Assembly (NCBI RefSeq): GCF_014844095.1
Contig: NZ_CP062163.1
Coordinates: 4,869,501-4,933,500 of the forward strand
Direction of reading: 5' to 3'
Length of the DNA stretch: 64,000 nucleotides
Source: Brevibacillus sp. JNUCC-41
GTDB taxonomy: Bacteria > Bacillota > Bacilli > Bacillales > DSM-1321
Numbering within the stretch: the first letter of the stretch is position 1; each line of letters starts with the position of its first letter. This document shows, one piece after another, positions 1 to 7,623 of this stretch. The notes under the pieces were generated by a model, which saw nothing but the letters and a program-made list of their open reading frames with translations, did not search any database and was not told the origin of the DNA. Made by a program: the position numbers and the translations under genes.

Positions 1-1373
1 TCAGTCGTGGCTACGCCGGCGGGGCAGTGGTTTGTATGACAGATTTCAGCCATGATACAGCCAACGCTTATCATAAAACCACGGGCAATATTGACCAAAT
101 CTGCCCCCATCGCTAAAGCGACTGCCACTTTATCTGGAGAAGTCAGCTTGCCGGATGCAATCAGCTTGACCCTGTTACGTACATCATATTTTTTTAACAT
201 CTCGTCTACAAGTGGCAAAGCTGACATAATTGGAAGTCCGACTGCATCAGCAAGCTCCTGATAGGTTGCCCCAGTTCCACCTTCTCCACCATCCACGGTG
301 ATAAAATCCGGCCCTTTACTTGTATCTCTCATGGTTTTCGTCATTTCCTCAAGTGCATCAAGATCCCCCACAACAATTTTGATACCGATTGGCTTTCCGC
401 CTATATCCCTCATTCTTTCCACAAATTCGAACAATTCATTAAAATTCTTGAATTCATAGAACCGGTTAGGGCTGTTGATCGTTCGGCCAGGCTCTACCAG
501 GCGGATTTGGGCAATTTCTTCAGTCACTTTTTGTCCTTCAATATGCCCACCTCTGATTTTGGCACCTTGTGCCAGCTTAATTTCAAATGCCTTTACTTGC
601 TCGATTTCACTTTTCTTCTTGAATTCTTCCCAGGAGAACTCCCCACCTGGTGTCCTTACTCCAAACAGTCCCGGGCCGATCTGCATGATGATGTCGGGAT
701 TTCCGGAGAGATGGTATTTGGAAAGACCGCCTTCACCGGTATTCATCCATGTTCCTCCTGCAAGGCCTAATCCTCCCGACAGTGCAGTGATGGCATTCTC
801 TCCGAGTGCACCGTAGCTCATTGCAGACTGTCCTATGAGCCCCTTTAATTTAAATGGATTCTGGCATGTATCCCCTCCGATTATGACAGCATCCTCGTCT
901 CGTAAATAGTACGGTTCTATTTGTCTATCTTCCCGCTTCTCCTTTCGGGTCAATAGTCCTTCATCAACTACTTCATATACCTTTGTATTGATTTTTTGGC
1001 TATTATCTATTCTCAATTCTTCCCGGAGTTTGGGAAACATGCTATTACGAATATAGTATCCAGCTTCATTGAAGTCACGTTCCGATCCAAATCCGATTAG
1101 ACGCTCCTTATATTTACCTGCTTTTACAACATCCTCGAATTCCTTTCTTGAGAAAGGGGTGCCTTCATTATTATTTTCAAATAAATACTGCCTAAGTTCA
1201 GGTCCTATTTGCTCTGTCATGTATCTAATTCTACCGATTAGGGGGAAATTCCTCAGGATTGAGTGTTGTTTTTGTGTATCATCCTTACGGTAAAAGTACG
1301 CTGCGGCCACAGCTGTCCCTAAAACGGCAGATCCTTTTAAAACTGTAGGAAGGTATTTTTTCAACTTGGACAT
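1..1373 (-). CDS. FMN-binding glutamate synthase family protein (partial, C-terminus outside window)
   Basis: The reverse strand reads open from an ATG at 1373 to the window edge, about 457 residues without a stop. The protein starts with a hydrophobic N-terminal stretch (KGSAVLGTAVAAAYFY). It continues into a glutamate-synthase alpha-subunit-like FMN/TIM-barrel region: GQSAMSYGALGENAI, GGDTCQNPFKLKG, TVDGGEGGTGATYQELAD and the Cys-rich MAEICHTNHCPAGVAT, which in the family leads to the FMN and Fe-S site. Stand-alone proteins of this type (about 520 aa, no glutaminase domain) are common in Bacilli. Their physiological substrate is unsettled, so genuine glutamate synthase activity is not implied. 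The next gene upstream (1421-2038) is on the same strand, 47 bp away. Family assignment is firm; function is only a family guess. Confidence 0.88.
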   Translation of the reverse strand, partial: MSKLKKYLPTVLKGSAVLGTAVAAAYFYRKDDTQKQHSILRNFPLIGRIRYMTEQIGPELRQYLFENNNEGTPFSRKEFEDVVKAGKYKERLIGFGSERDFNEAGYYIRNSMFPKLREELRIDNSQKINTKVYEVVDEGLLTRKEKREDRQIEPYYLRDEDAVIIGGDTCQNPFKLKGLIGQSAMSYGALGENAITALSGGLGLAGGTWMNTGEGGLSKYHLSGNPDIIMQIGPGLFGVRTPGGEFSWEEFKKKSEIEQVKAFEIKLAQGAKIRGGHIEGQKVTEEIAQIRLVEPGRTINSPNRFYEFKNFNELFEFVERMRDIGGKPIGIKIVVGDLDALEEMTKTMRDTSKGPDFITVDGGEGGTGATYQELADAVGLPIMSALPLVDEMLKKYDVRNRVKLIASGKLTSPDKVAVALAMGADLVNIARGFMISVGCIMAEICHTNHCPAGVATT

Positions 1374-1420
1374 TTTATCACCCTTTGTTTCTTATTTTTT
1401 GTGCAAGTTATTCGAGCTGT

Positions 1421-2038
1421 CTATAATCTTTGGAGTGCTTCATGAATCAGAATTTCTCCAGAAGTTACATTGATCGTTTTATTAAATACTTCTTTAGTAT
1501 CCAGCGCTTCGACCAATACGGAAGCAATATCCTCTTTTGGGATCTCGTCTTTGTCATGCTCAATTGATAGTCCAGCTTCTACCTTACCTATTCCTGGCTT
1601 GTCCACAGGCATGCTTGTCCGTATAACCGTATATGTAAAATTTTCCTGTCTTAATAGCTCCTCTGAGTTGAAACGGATTGCACTAGCATCTCCCATTTCA
1701 TTTGCTCGCATGGCGCTCATGAGAACAAAGCGCTTCACCCCATGTTTCTTGGCAGCCTCAACTGAGTCTATTACTGACTGATGGTCAACCAGTATTGGTT
1801 TGCCCTCCCCAGTCCGAGGGCTGGCGCTACTCAAGTAGATTACTGCTTCACAGTCCGAAAAAGCACTCGAAAATTTCCTTCTCTCCAAAGAGACCACTGC
1901 TGATGCTCCAAGTTTAACCATTTCTTCAACTTTATTTTCAGCACCCACTAGTGCTACCGGGTTATGGTGCCTGTCTGCCAGCTGTTTTACAACGTGCTCT
2001 CCCGTCATATCCTCTGTTCCTATTACAAGTACTCTCAT
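1421..2038 (-). CDS. NAD(P)-binding atypical SDR (YhfK-like NmrA/SDR5 type)
   Basis: This 205-aa protein has a Rossmann start (MRVLVIGTEDMTGEHVVKQL), a glycine-poor variant of the GxxGxxG loop. It then follows the atypical SDR pattern: VIYLSSASPRTGEGKP, KHGVKRFVLMSAMRANEMGD, the NFTYTVIRTSMPVDKPG strand and a substrate-binding tail. The usual SDR YxxxK motif is not evident, as in NmrA/SDR5-type proteins that act as NAD(P)H sensors or flavin/quinone-type reductases. Length fits the family (about 205-215 aa). The start is well supported by AGGGAGGTATTAAA directly before the ATG. A short inverted repeat lies about 80 bp upstream. Substrate unknown. Confidence 0.85.
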   Translation of the reverse strand: MRVLVIGTEDMTGEHVVKQLADRHHNPVALVGAENKVEEMVKLGASAVVSLERRKFSSAFSDCEAVIYLSSASPRTGEGKPILVDHQSVIDSVEAAKKHGVKRFVLMSAMRANEMGDASAIRFNSEELLRQENFTYTVIRTSMPVDKPGIGKVEAGLSIEHDKDEIPKEDIASVLVEALDTKEVFNKTINVTSGEILIHEALQRL

Positions 2039-2115
2039 TTTAATACCTCCCTGCTAGCTTCATACTATCTATTTACCACTTTAAAGTTTAATAAAACACT
2101 TAAGCTTCTTCTGCC

Positions 2116-2137
2116 GTATCGTTTATTTTAACGATAC
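2116..2137. promoter_or_regulatory. Inverted repeat upstream of the SDR gene
   Basis: GTATCGTT and AACGATAC are perfect 8-bp arms around a 6-bp AT spacer, 78 bp upstream of the SDR start. The placement suits an operator or promoter-region palindrome, but no regulator is linked to it. It could equally be leftover from a mobile element. The rest of 2039-2482 holds only the repeat at 2336-2385 and the terminator at 2413-2441. Confidence 0.3.
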
Positions 2138-2335
2138 TTTGAAAGTTAATTATTAGGGAAATTCCCGTTTCATCAGTGGAAGCAATTATACTTTTTTTAC
2201 TTATATTGAACGTATGTACTCAAGATTTTATTTCGTAAACCATAGAAGAAGCATGGAAAAATAAAAGAGACTGTCTTTTCAAGTAAGGATACTGCCATCT
2301 ACAAAGAATAAAACTAAATTTATCAATTCAAAAAT

Positions 2336-2385
2336 GAGGAGCCCTATTTTTTCAAAACTGAAAAATTACCAAATACAGGAATGCT
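2336..2385. repeat. 50-bp dispersed repeat, copy A
   Basis: The segment beginning GAGGAGCCCTATTTTTTC and ending ACAGGAATGCTA recurs at 5822-5874 with only a few substitutions and small indels. It lies in non-coding sequence. The second copy sits between an IS66 remnant and an aminotransferase remnant, suggesting the repeat is an end or scar of a mobile or duplicated element. Confidence 0.6.
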
Positions 2386-2412
2386 AAATGACCCTTTAGC
2401 TTTCCATATATG

Positions 2413-2441
2413 AAAAAAGAACCTCTAGTAAAATACTAGAG
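2413..2441 (-). terminator. Intrinsic terminator of the short gene at 2483-2665
   Basis: CTCTAGTA and TACTAGAG form a perfect 8-bp stem with an AAA loop. On the minus strand the stem is followed by GTTC and a T run. It lies 42 bp beyond the stop of the hypothetical gene. Confidence 0.7.
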
Positions 2442-2482
2442 ATTCAGGATTAATAAATATATTGTAACTTTAATTAATTAAG

Positions 2483-2665
2483 TTAATATATTTCCATAAT
2501 TCGAGATAAACGAATAGAGAAAATCTTTTGATTTTCATCCTTTAAGGAAAGGGTTTGTTCATGAAGGTTGAGTTTATGCAATTGACCCTTACATGTTTTT
2601 AATACTCCTTCTTTATAATAAATGATGGTCGTTATGCCCTTTTTTTTCAACGATTTCAAGATCAT
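2483..2665 (-). CDS. Short hypothetical protein (YolD-like fold suspected)
   Basis: This encodes 60 residues starting MILKSLKKKGITTIIYYKEG. The start is chosen because AAAGGAGATAATC precedes this ATG; an in-frame ATG 27 bp further upstream lacks such a site. The protein is basic and predicted to be beta-rich: an ITTIIYYKEG strand, a CKGQLHKLNLHEQTLSLKD hairpin and a final IRLSRIMEI strand. This resembles the compact beta fold of YolD-like small proteins, though similarity is too weak for a firm call. No signal peptide or membrane segment is seen. It has its own terminator downstream and stands alone. Function unknown. Confidence 0.6.
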   Translation of the reverse strand: MILKSLKKKGITTIIYYKEGVLKTCKGQLHKLNLHEQTLSLKDENQKIFSIRLSRIMEIY

Positions 2666-3031
2666 CTGATTATCTCCTTTCTGTCTTTTCAATTATTTAT
2701 TAATATTTGTATGATAATTGGTGCAATACTATGAAATCAGTTAAGATACTTATATTATATACTGAAAATCGTAAGCGTTTTCATTATTGTTGTGAACAAT
2801 TTGTGAAACTTTGAACATTAGCGTATTTTGGGAAAATTAGAATAGGCTAGGAAATGGTAAAATCCATGATAAAAAAATGAATATCAGGTGAATCTGCATT
2901 AAATTTTCGTCTAATTTGGATAAAATTTCAATTTTTGTATAGGTGGATATATTTAGTTAGAAGTTCTTGGTAAGTGTCCACTTGTGAAAACCATATTAGG
3001 TAAAGCTCATCAGCTCTATATTTTCATTCAA

Positions 3032-3114
3032 ATCTCCCCTTGCCTGCCGCCTGCTCTACTGCATAACGGTCGGCATCCGCCTTTTTCTTCACTTCGGAAT
3101 CATATTCCTTTTCA
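3032..3114 (-). pseudogene. floT scrap (internal coiled-coil coding segment joined to floT 3' end)
   Basis: About 68 bp (3047-3114) match floT positions near 25585-25660 with a few mismatches. They cover the codons for a run of EVKKKADADRYAVEQ type. The 15 bp just before it (CCCCTTGCCTGCCGCC) resemble the floT 3' end at 25058-25076 instead. The join falls on a shared GCCTGC, as if an internal part of a floT copy had been deleted by short-homology recombination. It is non-coding now. The remainder of 2693-3361 shows only AT-rich sequence, the hairpin at 3199-3233 and a 13-bp palindrome at 3257-3269. Confidence 0.65.
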
Positions 3115-3198
3115 AAAGTTAGATTAAAATGAGGTTGATAGATTTGAATGTTTGATATTTTTTTACAATACTATATATTGACGGCTTCAATACATGAT

Positions 3199-3233
3199 GC
3201 GATTCTTCATTAAGAAGGATCGCTTTTTCTTTG
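3199..3233 (+). terminator. Orphan intrinsic terminator
   Basis: GCGATtCTTC and GAAGgATCGC pair around ATTAA and are followed by CTTTTTCTTT on the plus strand. No intact plus-strand gene precedes it, so it is probably a leftover of a lost gene. Confidence 0.6.
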
Positions 3234-3361
3234 CGGCATAATCTTAAGGGAGAGCGGGTGTCAGACACCGATTGATAGATGGAATTTAAAGACTAACGAC
3301 TCATTTACAAACTATTCAATTAAATGCATAATTAGGAATATTATGAATAAGGAGGGACTAT

Positions 3362-4750
3362 ATGTATAAAAAATCACTAACAGCACTATTAGCTGCGAGT
3401 ATGGTTCTATCAACTGGTACAGTATTTGCACAAATAAACGGGGCAACAAATGCCCAGTCTGACACAGCTTTTGATAACAAAGTTATCAAAAAAATTAGTG
3501 CGGACAATATGTATAATACGATTGCCTATCTATCAGAGCAACCGAGGGCTGCTGGTACAGAAGGGGAGCTCCGTGCAGTCAAATACATAGAAAGTCAGTT
3601 TAAGAGTCTTGGCTTTGAAACAAAGATTCAGCCTTTTCCCATCTATGATACGGTGCAAAATGTAAAAGTGAAAATTGGTGACAGTGATATAGGAGGAACA
3701 CCGCGTGCCCTTAGCGGCAGTATCAGCGGAAAGGTAACGGCCGAACTTGTTAATGTTGGAAAAGCAAAGCCAGAGGAAGTTGGAGAAAATGTATCTGGGA
3801 AAATTGCACTAGTTGAACGTGGAGACATTACCTTTGTTGAAAAGGTTCAGAATGTCCTAAATAAAGGAGCGGTTGGCGTTTTAATGTACAACAACTCACC
3901 ATCAGGAAATAATTTCGGACAAGTATCAGCGGGGCAAAATATACCTGCTGTAGCCATTACCCAAGCCCAAGGATTAGAGTTGGTCGAACAGCTTAAAACT
4001 AAACAAATCACGTCCACTCTGGAAGTGGGAAAAGCTGAAAGGATCGAAAAGACATCCTACAATGTCATCGCTTCCCTAAAACCAAAAGCCAATAAGGATA
4101 ATGGTCAAATCGTGACTGTTGGAGCCCACCATGATTCTGTCCCGGGCGGCCCTGGTGCAAACGATGATGCTTCGGGTGTATCAGCTGTGCTGGAACTGGC
4201 AAGGATCCTGGCCAAAACGCCAATTGACACTGAAGTTCGCTTCCTCACGTTCGGATCTGAGGAAAGAGGGCTAGTTGGATCATCCTTCTATGCAGATTCC
4301 CTTCCCAAAGAGGATGTAGACCGCATGGTGGCTCACTTCCAAATGGATATGATAGGCGGACGTGATGCTGGCGAGGATAATCCTGCAGGTGGTTTGATTA
4401 TGTATACCATTGATGGAATGAAAAACCTTGTGACGGACCTGGGTTCCTCAGCAGGGGCCAGAACGATGGATGTTGCGATTCCTTATGGACAGCTGGGCAG
4501 GAGTGACCACCAACCATTCCATGAGCTTGGCATTCCATCCGCCTTGTTTATCCATTCCCCTGTAGAGCCTTGGTATCACCAGCCTACAGATACACTGGAT
4601 AAGATATCGAAAGAAAAATTGCAGCAAGCAGCTGAAATTGTCGGTGCCAGTGTGTATCAAATTGCCCGTCCGGAAACTCCGGCATTAACAAATGCACGTG
4701 TAGCTCCTGGCACGGTAGACTATGATTTTGATGATCGTCCGGTAGATTAA
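3362..4750 (+). CDS. Secreted M28-family zinc aminopeptidase with PA domain
   Basis: A 462-aa exported metallopeptidase, most like the Bacillus YwaD-type leucyl/arginyl aminopeptidase. Residues 1-23 are a Sec signal peptide with an AxA-like cleavage site (TVFA-Q). A protease-associated (PA) insert spans about 120-215, with ERGDITFVEKVQNVLNKGA. The M28 core follows with all expected ligands: His256 and Asp258 in GAHHDS, bridging Asp268 in GANDDASG, catalytic Glu300 and ligand Glu301 in GSEERG, Asp329 in FQMDMIGG, and His406 in WYHQPTD. AAGGAGGGACTAT precedes the ATG. The gene is monocistronic with a terminator downstream. It likely releases N-terminal amino acids from extracellular peptides. 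Family is certain; substrate preference is inferred. Confidence 0.93.
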   Translation: MYKKSLTALLAASMVLSTGTVFAQINGATNAQSDTAFDNKVIKKISADNMYNTIAYLSEQPRAAGTEGELRAVKYIESQFKSLGFETKIQPFPIYDTVQNVKVKIGDSDIGGTPRALSGSISGKVTAELVNVGKAKPEEVGENVSGKIALVERGDITFVEKVQNVLNKGAVGVLMYNNSPSGNNFGQVSAGQNIPAVAITQAQGLELVEQLKTKQITSTLEVGKAERIEKTSYNVIASLKPKANKDNGQIVTVGAHHDSVPGGPGANDDASGVSAVLELARILAKTPIDTEVRFLTFGSEERGLVGSSFYADSLPKEDVDRMVAHFQMDMIGGRDAGEDNPAGGLIMYTIDGMKNLVTDLGSSAGARTMDVAIPYGQLGRSDHQPFHELGIPSALFIHSPVEPWYHQPTDTLDKISKEKLQQAAEIVGASVYQIARPETPALTNARVAPGTVDYDFDDRPVD

Positions 4751-4802
4751 ATACTTCATTGTACAGAATTACGAGATTAATAATGGATCTTGGAGAAAAT
4801 CA

Positions 4803-4843
4803 GGAGGGCACCTGTGTAGTTTACAGATGCTCTCTTCTTTTTA
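4803..4843 (+). terminator. Terminator of the M28 peptidase gene
   Basis: GAGGGCACCTGT pairs with ACAGATGCTCTC across a short loop and is followed by TTCTTTTT, about 55 bp after the stop codon. Confidence 0.75.
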
Positions 4844-5041
4844 TCGGCCAGCGCCTCGTGCTTAATTTTTTCACTATTTCTAAGCTCTAAGTCTAGTGAA
4901 AATCCTATATGAAATATGTAATAAAACATACATGCTTATCCAACTCCAATACCATTCCCACTGTAAATACTCAATATTATCAGAGTACCTCTCCAATACT
5001 ACTTCACAGAAATAATTTCAACAATCAATAGATAGAAATCC

Positions 5042-5078
5042 AAAAACAGCTCAAACATTAAAGGATGAGCTGTTTTTT
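5042..5078. terminator. Bidirectional hairpin terminator
   Basis: AAAAACAGCTC and GAGCTGTTTTT form a perfect 11-bp arm pair, with T runs on both strands. It lies 13 bp beyond the stop of the possible small ORF at 5091-5219 and also faces the M28 gene. Confidence 0.7.
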
Positions 5079-5090
5079 GGAAATTTTATG

Positions 5091-5219
5091 TTACAAACTA
5101 AATTCATAACGCTTTCTAAGTCGCAAGTAATATAGCCATGTTCTAACTGTGAATGAACTAAAGATAAAAATGAGAAATACAAACATAACATTAATCAGCT
5201 GTCCAACAGCTGACCCCAT
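5091..5219 (-). CDS. Possible small membrane protein (42 aa), doubtful
   Basis: The reading frame starts MGSAVGQLINVMFVFLIFIF, one strongly hydrophobic helix, followed by a basic tail (RTWLYYLRLRKRYEF). That is the topology of a single-pass membrane peptide. A terminator directly follows on the same strand. Against it: no clear ribosome binding site precedes the ATG, and the frame runs back through a long hairpin (5236-5273). It may be the end of a decayed gene rather than a working one. Confidence 0.3.
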   Translation of the reverse strand: MGSAVGQLINVMFVFLIFIFSSFTVRTWLYYLRLRKRYEFSL

Positions 5220-5235
5220 AAGAAAGTGAACAAGT

Positions 5236-5273
5236 AGTCCCGAAATACTACATGGGTGGTGTATTTCGGGACT
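5236..5273. repeat. Perfect 13-bp inverted repeat
   Basis: AGTCCCGAAATAC and GTATTTCGGGACT are separated by 12 bp. On the plus strand the right arm is followed by ATGTTTTG, a weak T tract. It could be an old terminator or the end of an insertion sequence next to the IS66 remnant. Confidence 0.5.
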
Positions 5274-5347
5274 ATGTTTTGTTTGCTTCACATTTTATCG
5301 GTACTCTGCATGCCGAGGATAAACTAGATGACCACGGCAAGACTTAT

Positions 5348-5766
5348 CTATTTTATTTTATTCGTTAGATCCATATTTATCAGCATCTCAAACAAATAGC
5401 GAAGATAATGATAGGGACTCAAATCCTTCTCTTTTGCCGTTACAACCACAATATACATGATGGCACTCCCTCTAGCACCTCGCAGTGTAATATAAGAAAA
5501 CATCCAATTTTTTCTCCCAATCACAAACGGCTTAGCTTAATGGCACGTTCACTTCTGTTGTTGTCGATTTCTAAATACCCGTCCAATAAAAAAGCTTCAA
5601 GATGCTTCCATTGATTCAAACAATAAGTGATAGCTAATCCTAGCGCACTTTTTGGTAGAACGAAATCTTTTTGTTCATAAAGCCATGCTGGAAAAAGGTC
5701 CAGAATGGGCCTGCTTTTTTCCAGTCGCTGGTCATGCCGTTCTGTAGGGTCGAAATGTAACTTCAT
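5348..5766 (-). pseudogene. IS66-family transposase (TnpC) C-terminal remnant, frameshifted
   Basis: The reverse strand encodes the C-terminal part of an IS66 DDE transposase: LPKSALGLAITYCLNQW, LDGYLEIDNNRSERAIK (the conserved E of the DDE triad lies in EIDNNRSER). After a frameshift near 5525 it continues as PFVIGRKNWMFSY, ARGSAIMY and LSPYHYLRYLFE, up to a TAG at 5350-5348. The N-terminal two-thirds, the TnpA and TnpB partners and the outer ends are missing. AAGGAGGAACCTTAAT stands just before the first ATG, so a short truncated product could in principle be made. It must be non-functional as a transposase. Confidence 0.85.
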
Positions 5767-5821
5767 ATTAAGGTTCCTCCTTAGGGTTTAAGTTAAAGTG
5801 GTGTCTTACTCATATCTTACT

Positions 5822-5874
5822 GAGGAGTCCTATTTTTTTCAAAGCTGAAAAATAACGAACTACAGGAATGCTAT
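5822..5874. repeat. 50-bp dispersed repeat, copy B
   Basis: This copy matches 2336-2385 closely, from GAGGAGTCCTATTTTTTTC to ACAGGAATGCTA. It abuts the aminotransferase remnant at 5873-5957 on one side and lies about 55 bp from the IS66 remnant on the other, as expected for an insertion or deletion boundary. Confidence 0.6.
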
Positions 5875-5957
5875 CCTGCTGGAGATGGTTGTAACCCCTG
5901 GATCTGCTTTCGGTGACGTTGGAGAAGGGTATTTCTGAATCTCCCTCTCTGTTCCAA
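5873..5957 (+). pseudogene. Aminotransferase C-terminal remnant (paralogous to 9345-10517)
   Basis: The plus strand reads ILLEMVVTPGSAFGDVGEG, then YF, a TGA stop, and ISLSVPTVRL. This matches the conserved C-terminal block of the aminotransferase at 9345-10517 (VIVTPGAAFGEYGEGYF, RISLSVPTERL), with the active-site Arg codon changed from CGA to TGA. Only about 28 codons survive. The rest of 5958-6103 holds nothing recognisable. Confidence 0.75.
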
Positions 5958-6103
5958 CAGTAAGACTGACACCAAATCTATAAAAAGAAGCAGCCACAAC
6001 TCCTTCAAATCAAACGGACGATGATAAATAAAATGACTGTCCGTTCTATTTTTCTATCTATTCATCATCCCCCTAGCACTCTTCCTCTCCATGCAAACGC
6101 ATA

Positions 6104-6136
6104 CAAAAAAAGATCTAACCCCTTTATGGTTAGACC
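6104..6136 (-). terminator. Terminator of the symporter gene
   Basis: TCTAACC and GGTTAGA arms. On the minus strand the stem is followed by TCTTTTTTTG. It lies about 85 bp after the stop of the symporter gene and ends the aminotransferase-TPP enzyme-symporter unit. Confidence 0.75.
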
Positions 6137-6221
6137 CTTTTGTCTTTTTCATTTTTTAAACAACTTTTTCTATGCAACCTTCTGTGTCAATTCTTCAACA
6201 GGTTAATGAGTATGTTTCTTT

Positions 6222-7493
6222 TTAATCAACTGAAGTTCCAGTTCCTTTTTCAACTATGACCGGAAAATTTTTGAACAATACGGCTTTTCTATGATCAAAA
6301 CATCCTTCCCATTTGGATATGGCGATAGTTGCTAATGCATTCCCAATAATATTGACGATTCCGCGTGCCATATCCATAAGCCTATCGACTGCAAGAACCA
6401 GAGCTAGACCTTCGACCGGCAATCCAACAGCGACAAGCGTTGCGGATAAAACAGCAAATGATGCCCCAGGTACAGCTGCAATCCCCTTTGATGTTAGCAT
6501 CAATACTAGAAGTATCGTAAACTGCTCCATAAGTGTTAAATCAATACCATATAACTGTGCGATAAACGGAACAACCATTGCCTGATACAAAGCTGAACCG
6601 TCTAAATTAAATGTGTATCCAGTAGGAATGACAAAAGATACTACAGAGCGATCACATCCAAATCGATTCATTTTATCCATAAGCTGCGGCATTACAGTTT
6701 CCGTACTGTCAGTAACGTAACCAATAATTAATTCCTCTTTTAGGTTGCGAATCAGTGTCCACAAATTTACTTTTAAAAACCATGCGAGGGAACCAAATAT
6801 AATTACAATAAATACTATAATCGTAATGTGGTTAACGATTAGTAATTTGCCCAACGGAATGAGAGATTTAAATCCAAAGGTTGCAACGGTATTAGCCATT
6901 ATGGCAAAAACACCGAACGGAGCAAATTTCATTACAAGGTGGACGAAATTAAACATCGTTTCCGAAACCCCTTGGAAAAATTGCAGCACAATTTTTCCTT
7001 TGTCTCCTGTGGAAGCCAGCGCGATACCGAACATCACAGCAAAGAATATAACAGGAAGTATTTTTCCTTCTGCTAATGATTTAAAAAGATTAGGTGAAAA
7101 AATACCGATTAAAACGTCAATAGGTTTGGTGTCTTCTGCTGTTTGCGTATATTGCTGAATATCGGCCTTTTCCAATTGGCTACTATCGATACCTACACCA
7201 GGTTGAGCCAAATTAGTGGCAACTAATCCTACAACTAGGGCTATCGTCGTTAAAATCTCAAAATAAATGATTGTTTTGAATCCTATTTTGCCCATCCGTT
7301 TCAAGTTCCCCATGCCGGCAATACTTGAAACAATAACTGAAAATACAAGAGGGATAATAACAATTTTAATCATGTTAATAAAAATCTCACCAAGAGGCTT
7401 TACGGCTTGACCATATTGCTTAGACAAAAATCCCAATAAAAGCCCCAACACCATACCTGCGACAATTTGCCATATTAAACCTTTTTTATTCAT
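6222..7493 (-). CDS. Dicarboxylate/amino acid:cation symporter (DAACS, GltT/GltP-like)
   Basis: A 423-aa polytopic membrane protein of the glutamate/aspartate/C4-dicarboxylate symporter family. It has the N-terminal helices (GLIWQIVAGMVLGLLLG), the serine-rich re-entrant hairpin region (SSIAGMGNLKRMG), FVIPTGYTFNLDGSALY, LMLTSKGIAAVPGASF (second re-entrant loop) and VDRLMDMARGIVNIIGN, whose Asp/Arg/Asn residues bind substrate and cation. Length fits. AAGGAGGTAAGTT precedes the ATG. It lies 130 bp downstream of the TPP-enzyme gene and probably shares its transcript, so it may import the amino or dicarboxylic acid that the two enzymes process. Exact substrate unknown. Confidence 0.93.
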   Translation of the reverse strand: MNKKGLIWQIVAGMVLGLLLGFLSKQYGQAVKPLGEIFINMIKIVIIPLVFSVIVSSIAGMGNLKRMGKIGFKTIIYFEILTTIALVVGLVATNLAQPGVGIDSSQLEKADIQQYTQTAEDTKPIDVLIGIFSPNLFKSLAEGKILPVIFFAVMFGIALASTGDKGKIVLQFFQGVSETMFNFVHLVMKFAPFGVFAIMANTVATFGFKSLIPLGKLLIVNHITIIVFIVIIFGSLAWFLKVNLWTLIRNLKEELIIGYVTDSTETVMPQLMDKMNRFGCDRSVVSFVIPTGYTFNLDGSALYQAMVVPFIAQLYGIDLTLMEQFTILLVLMLTSKGIAAVPGASFAVLSATLVAVGLPVEGLALVLAVDRLMDMARGIVNIIGNALATIAISKWEGCFDHRKAVLFKNFPVIVEKGTGTSVD

Positions 7494-7623
7494 AACTTAC
7501 CTCCTTAATAGTTTTAATATTAGATACCTATGAGGTCCAGCCGTTTTTGGGGAAATTATACATTAAGACTGAAAGTCCTGCTCTACTAGGGAAGAATTCC
7601 CTTCTGTATATGAGTGTATTTGT

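Noticed and set aside
3257..3269. Palindrome GGTGTCAGACACC
   Set aside because: Too short and isolated to assign a role; no second copy near by.
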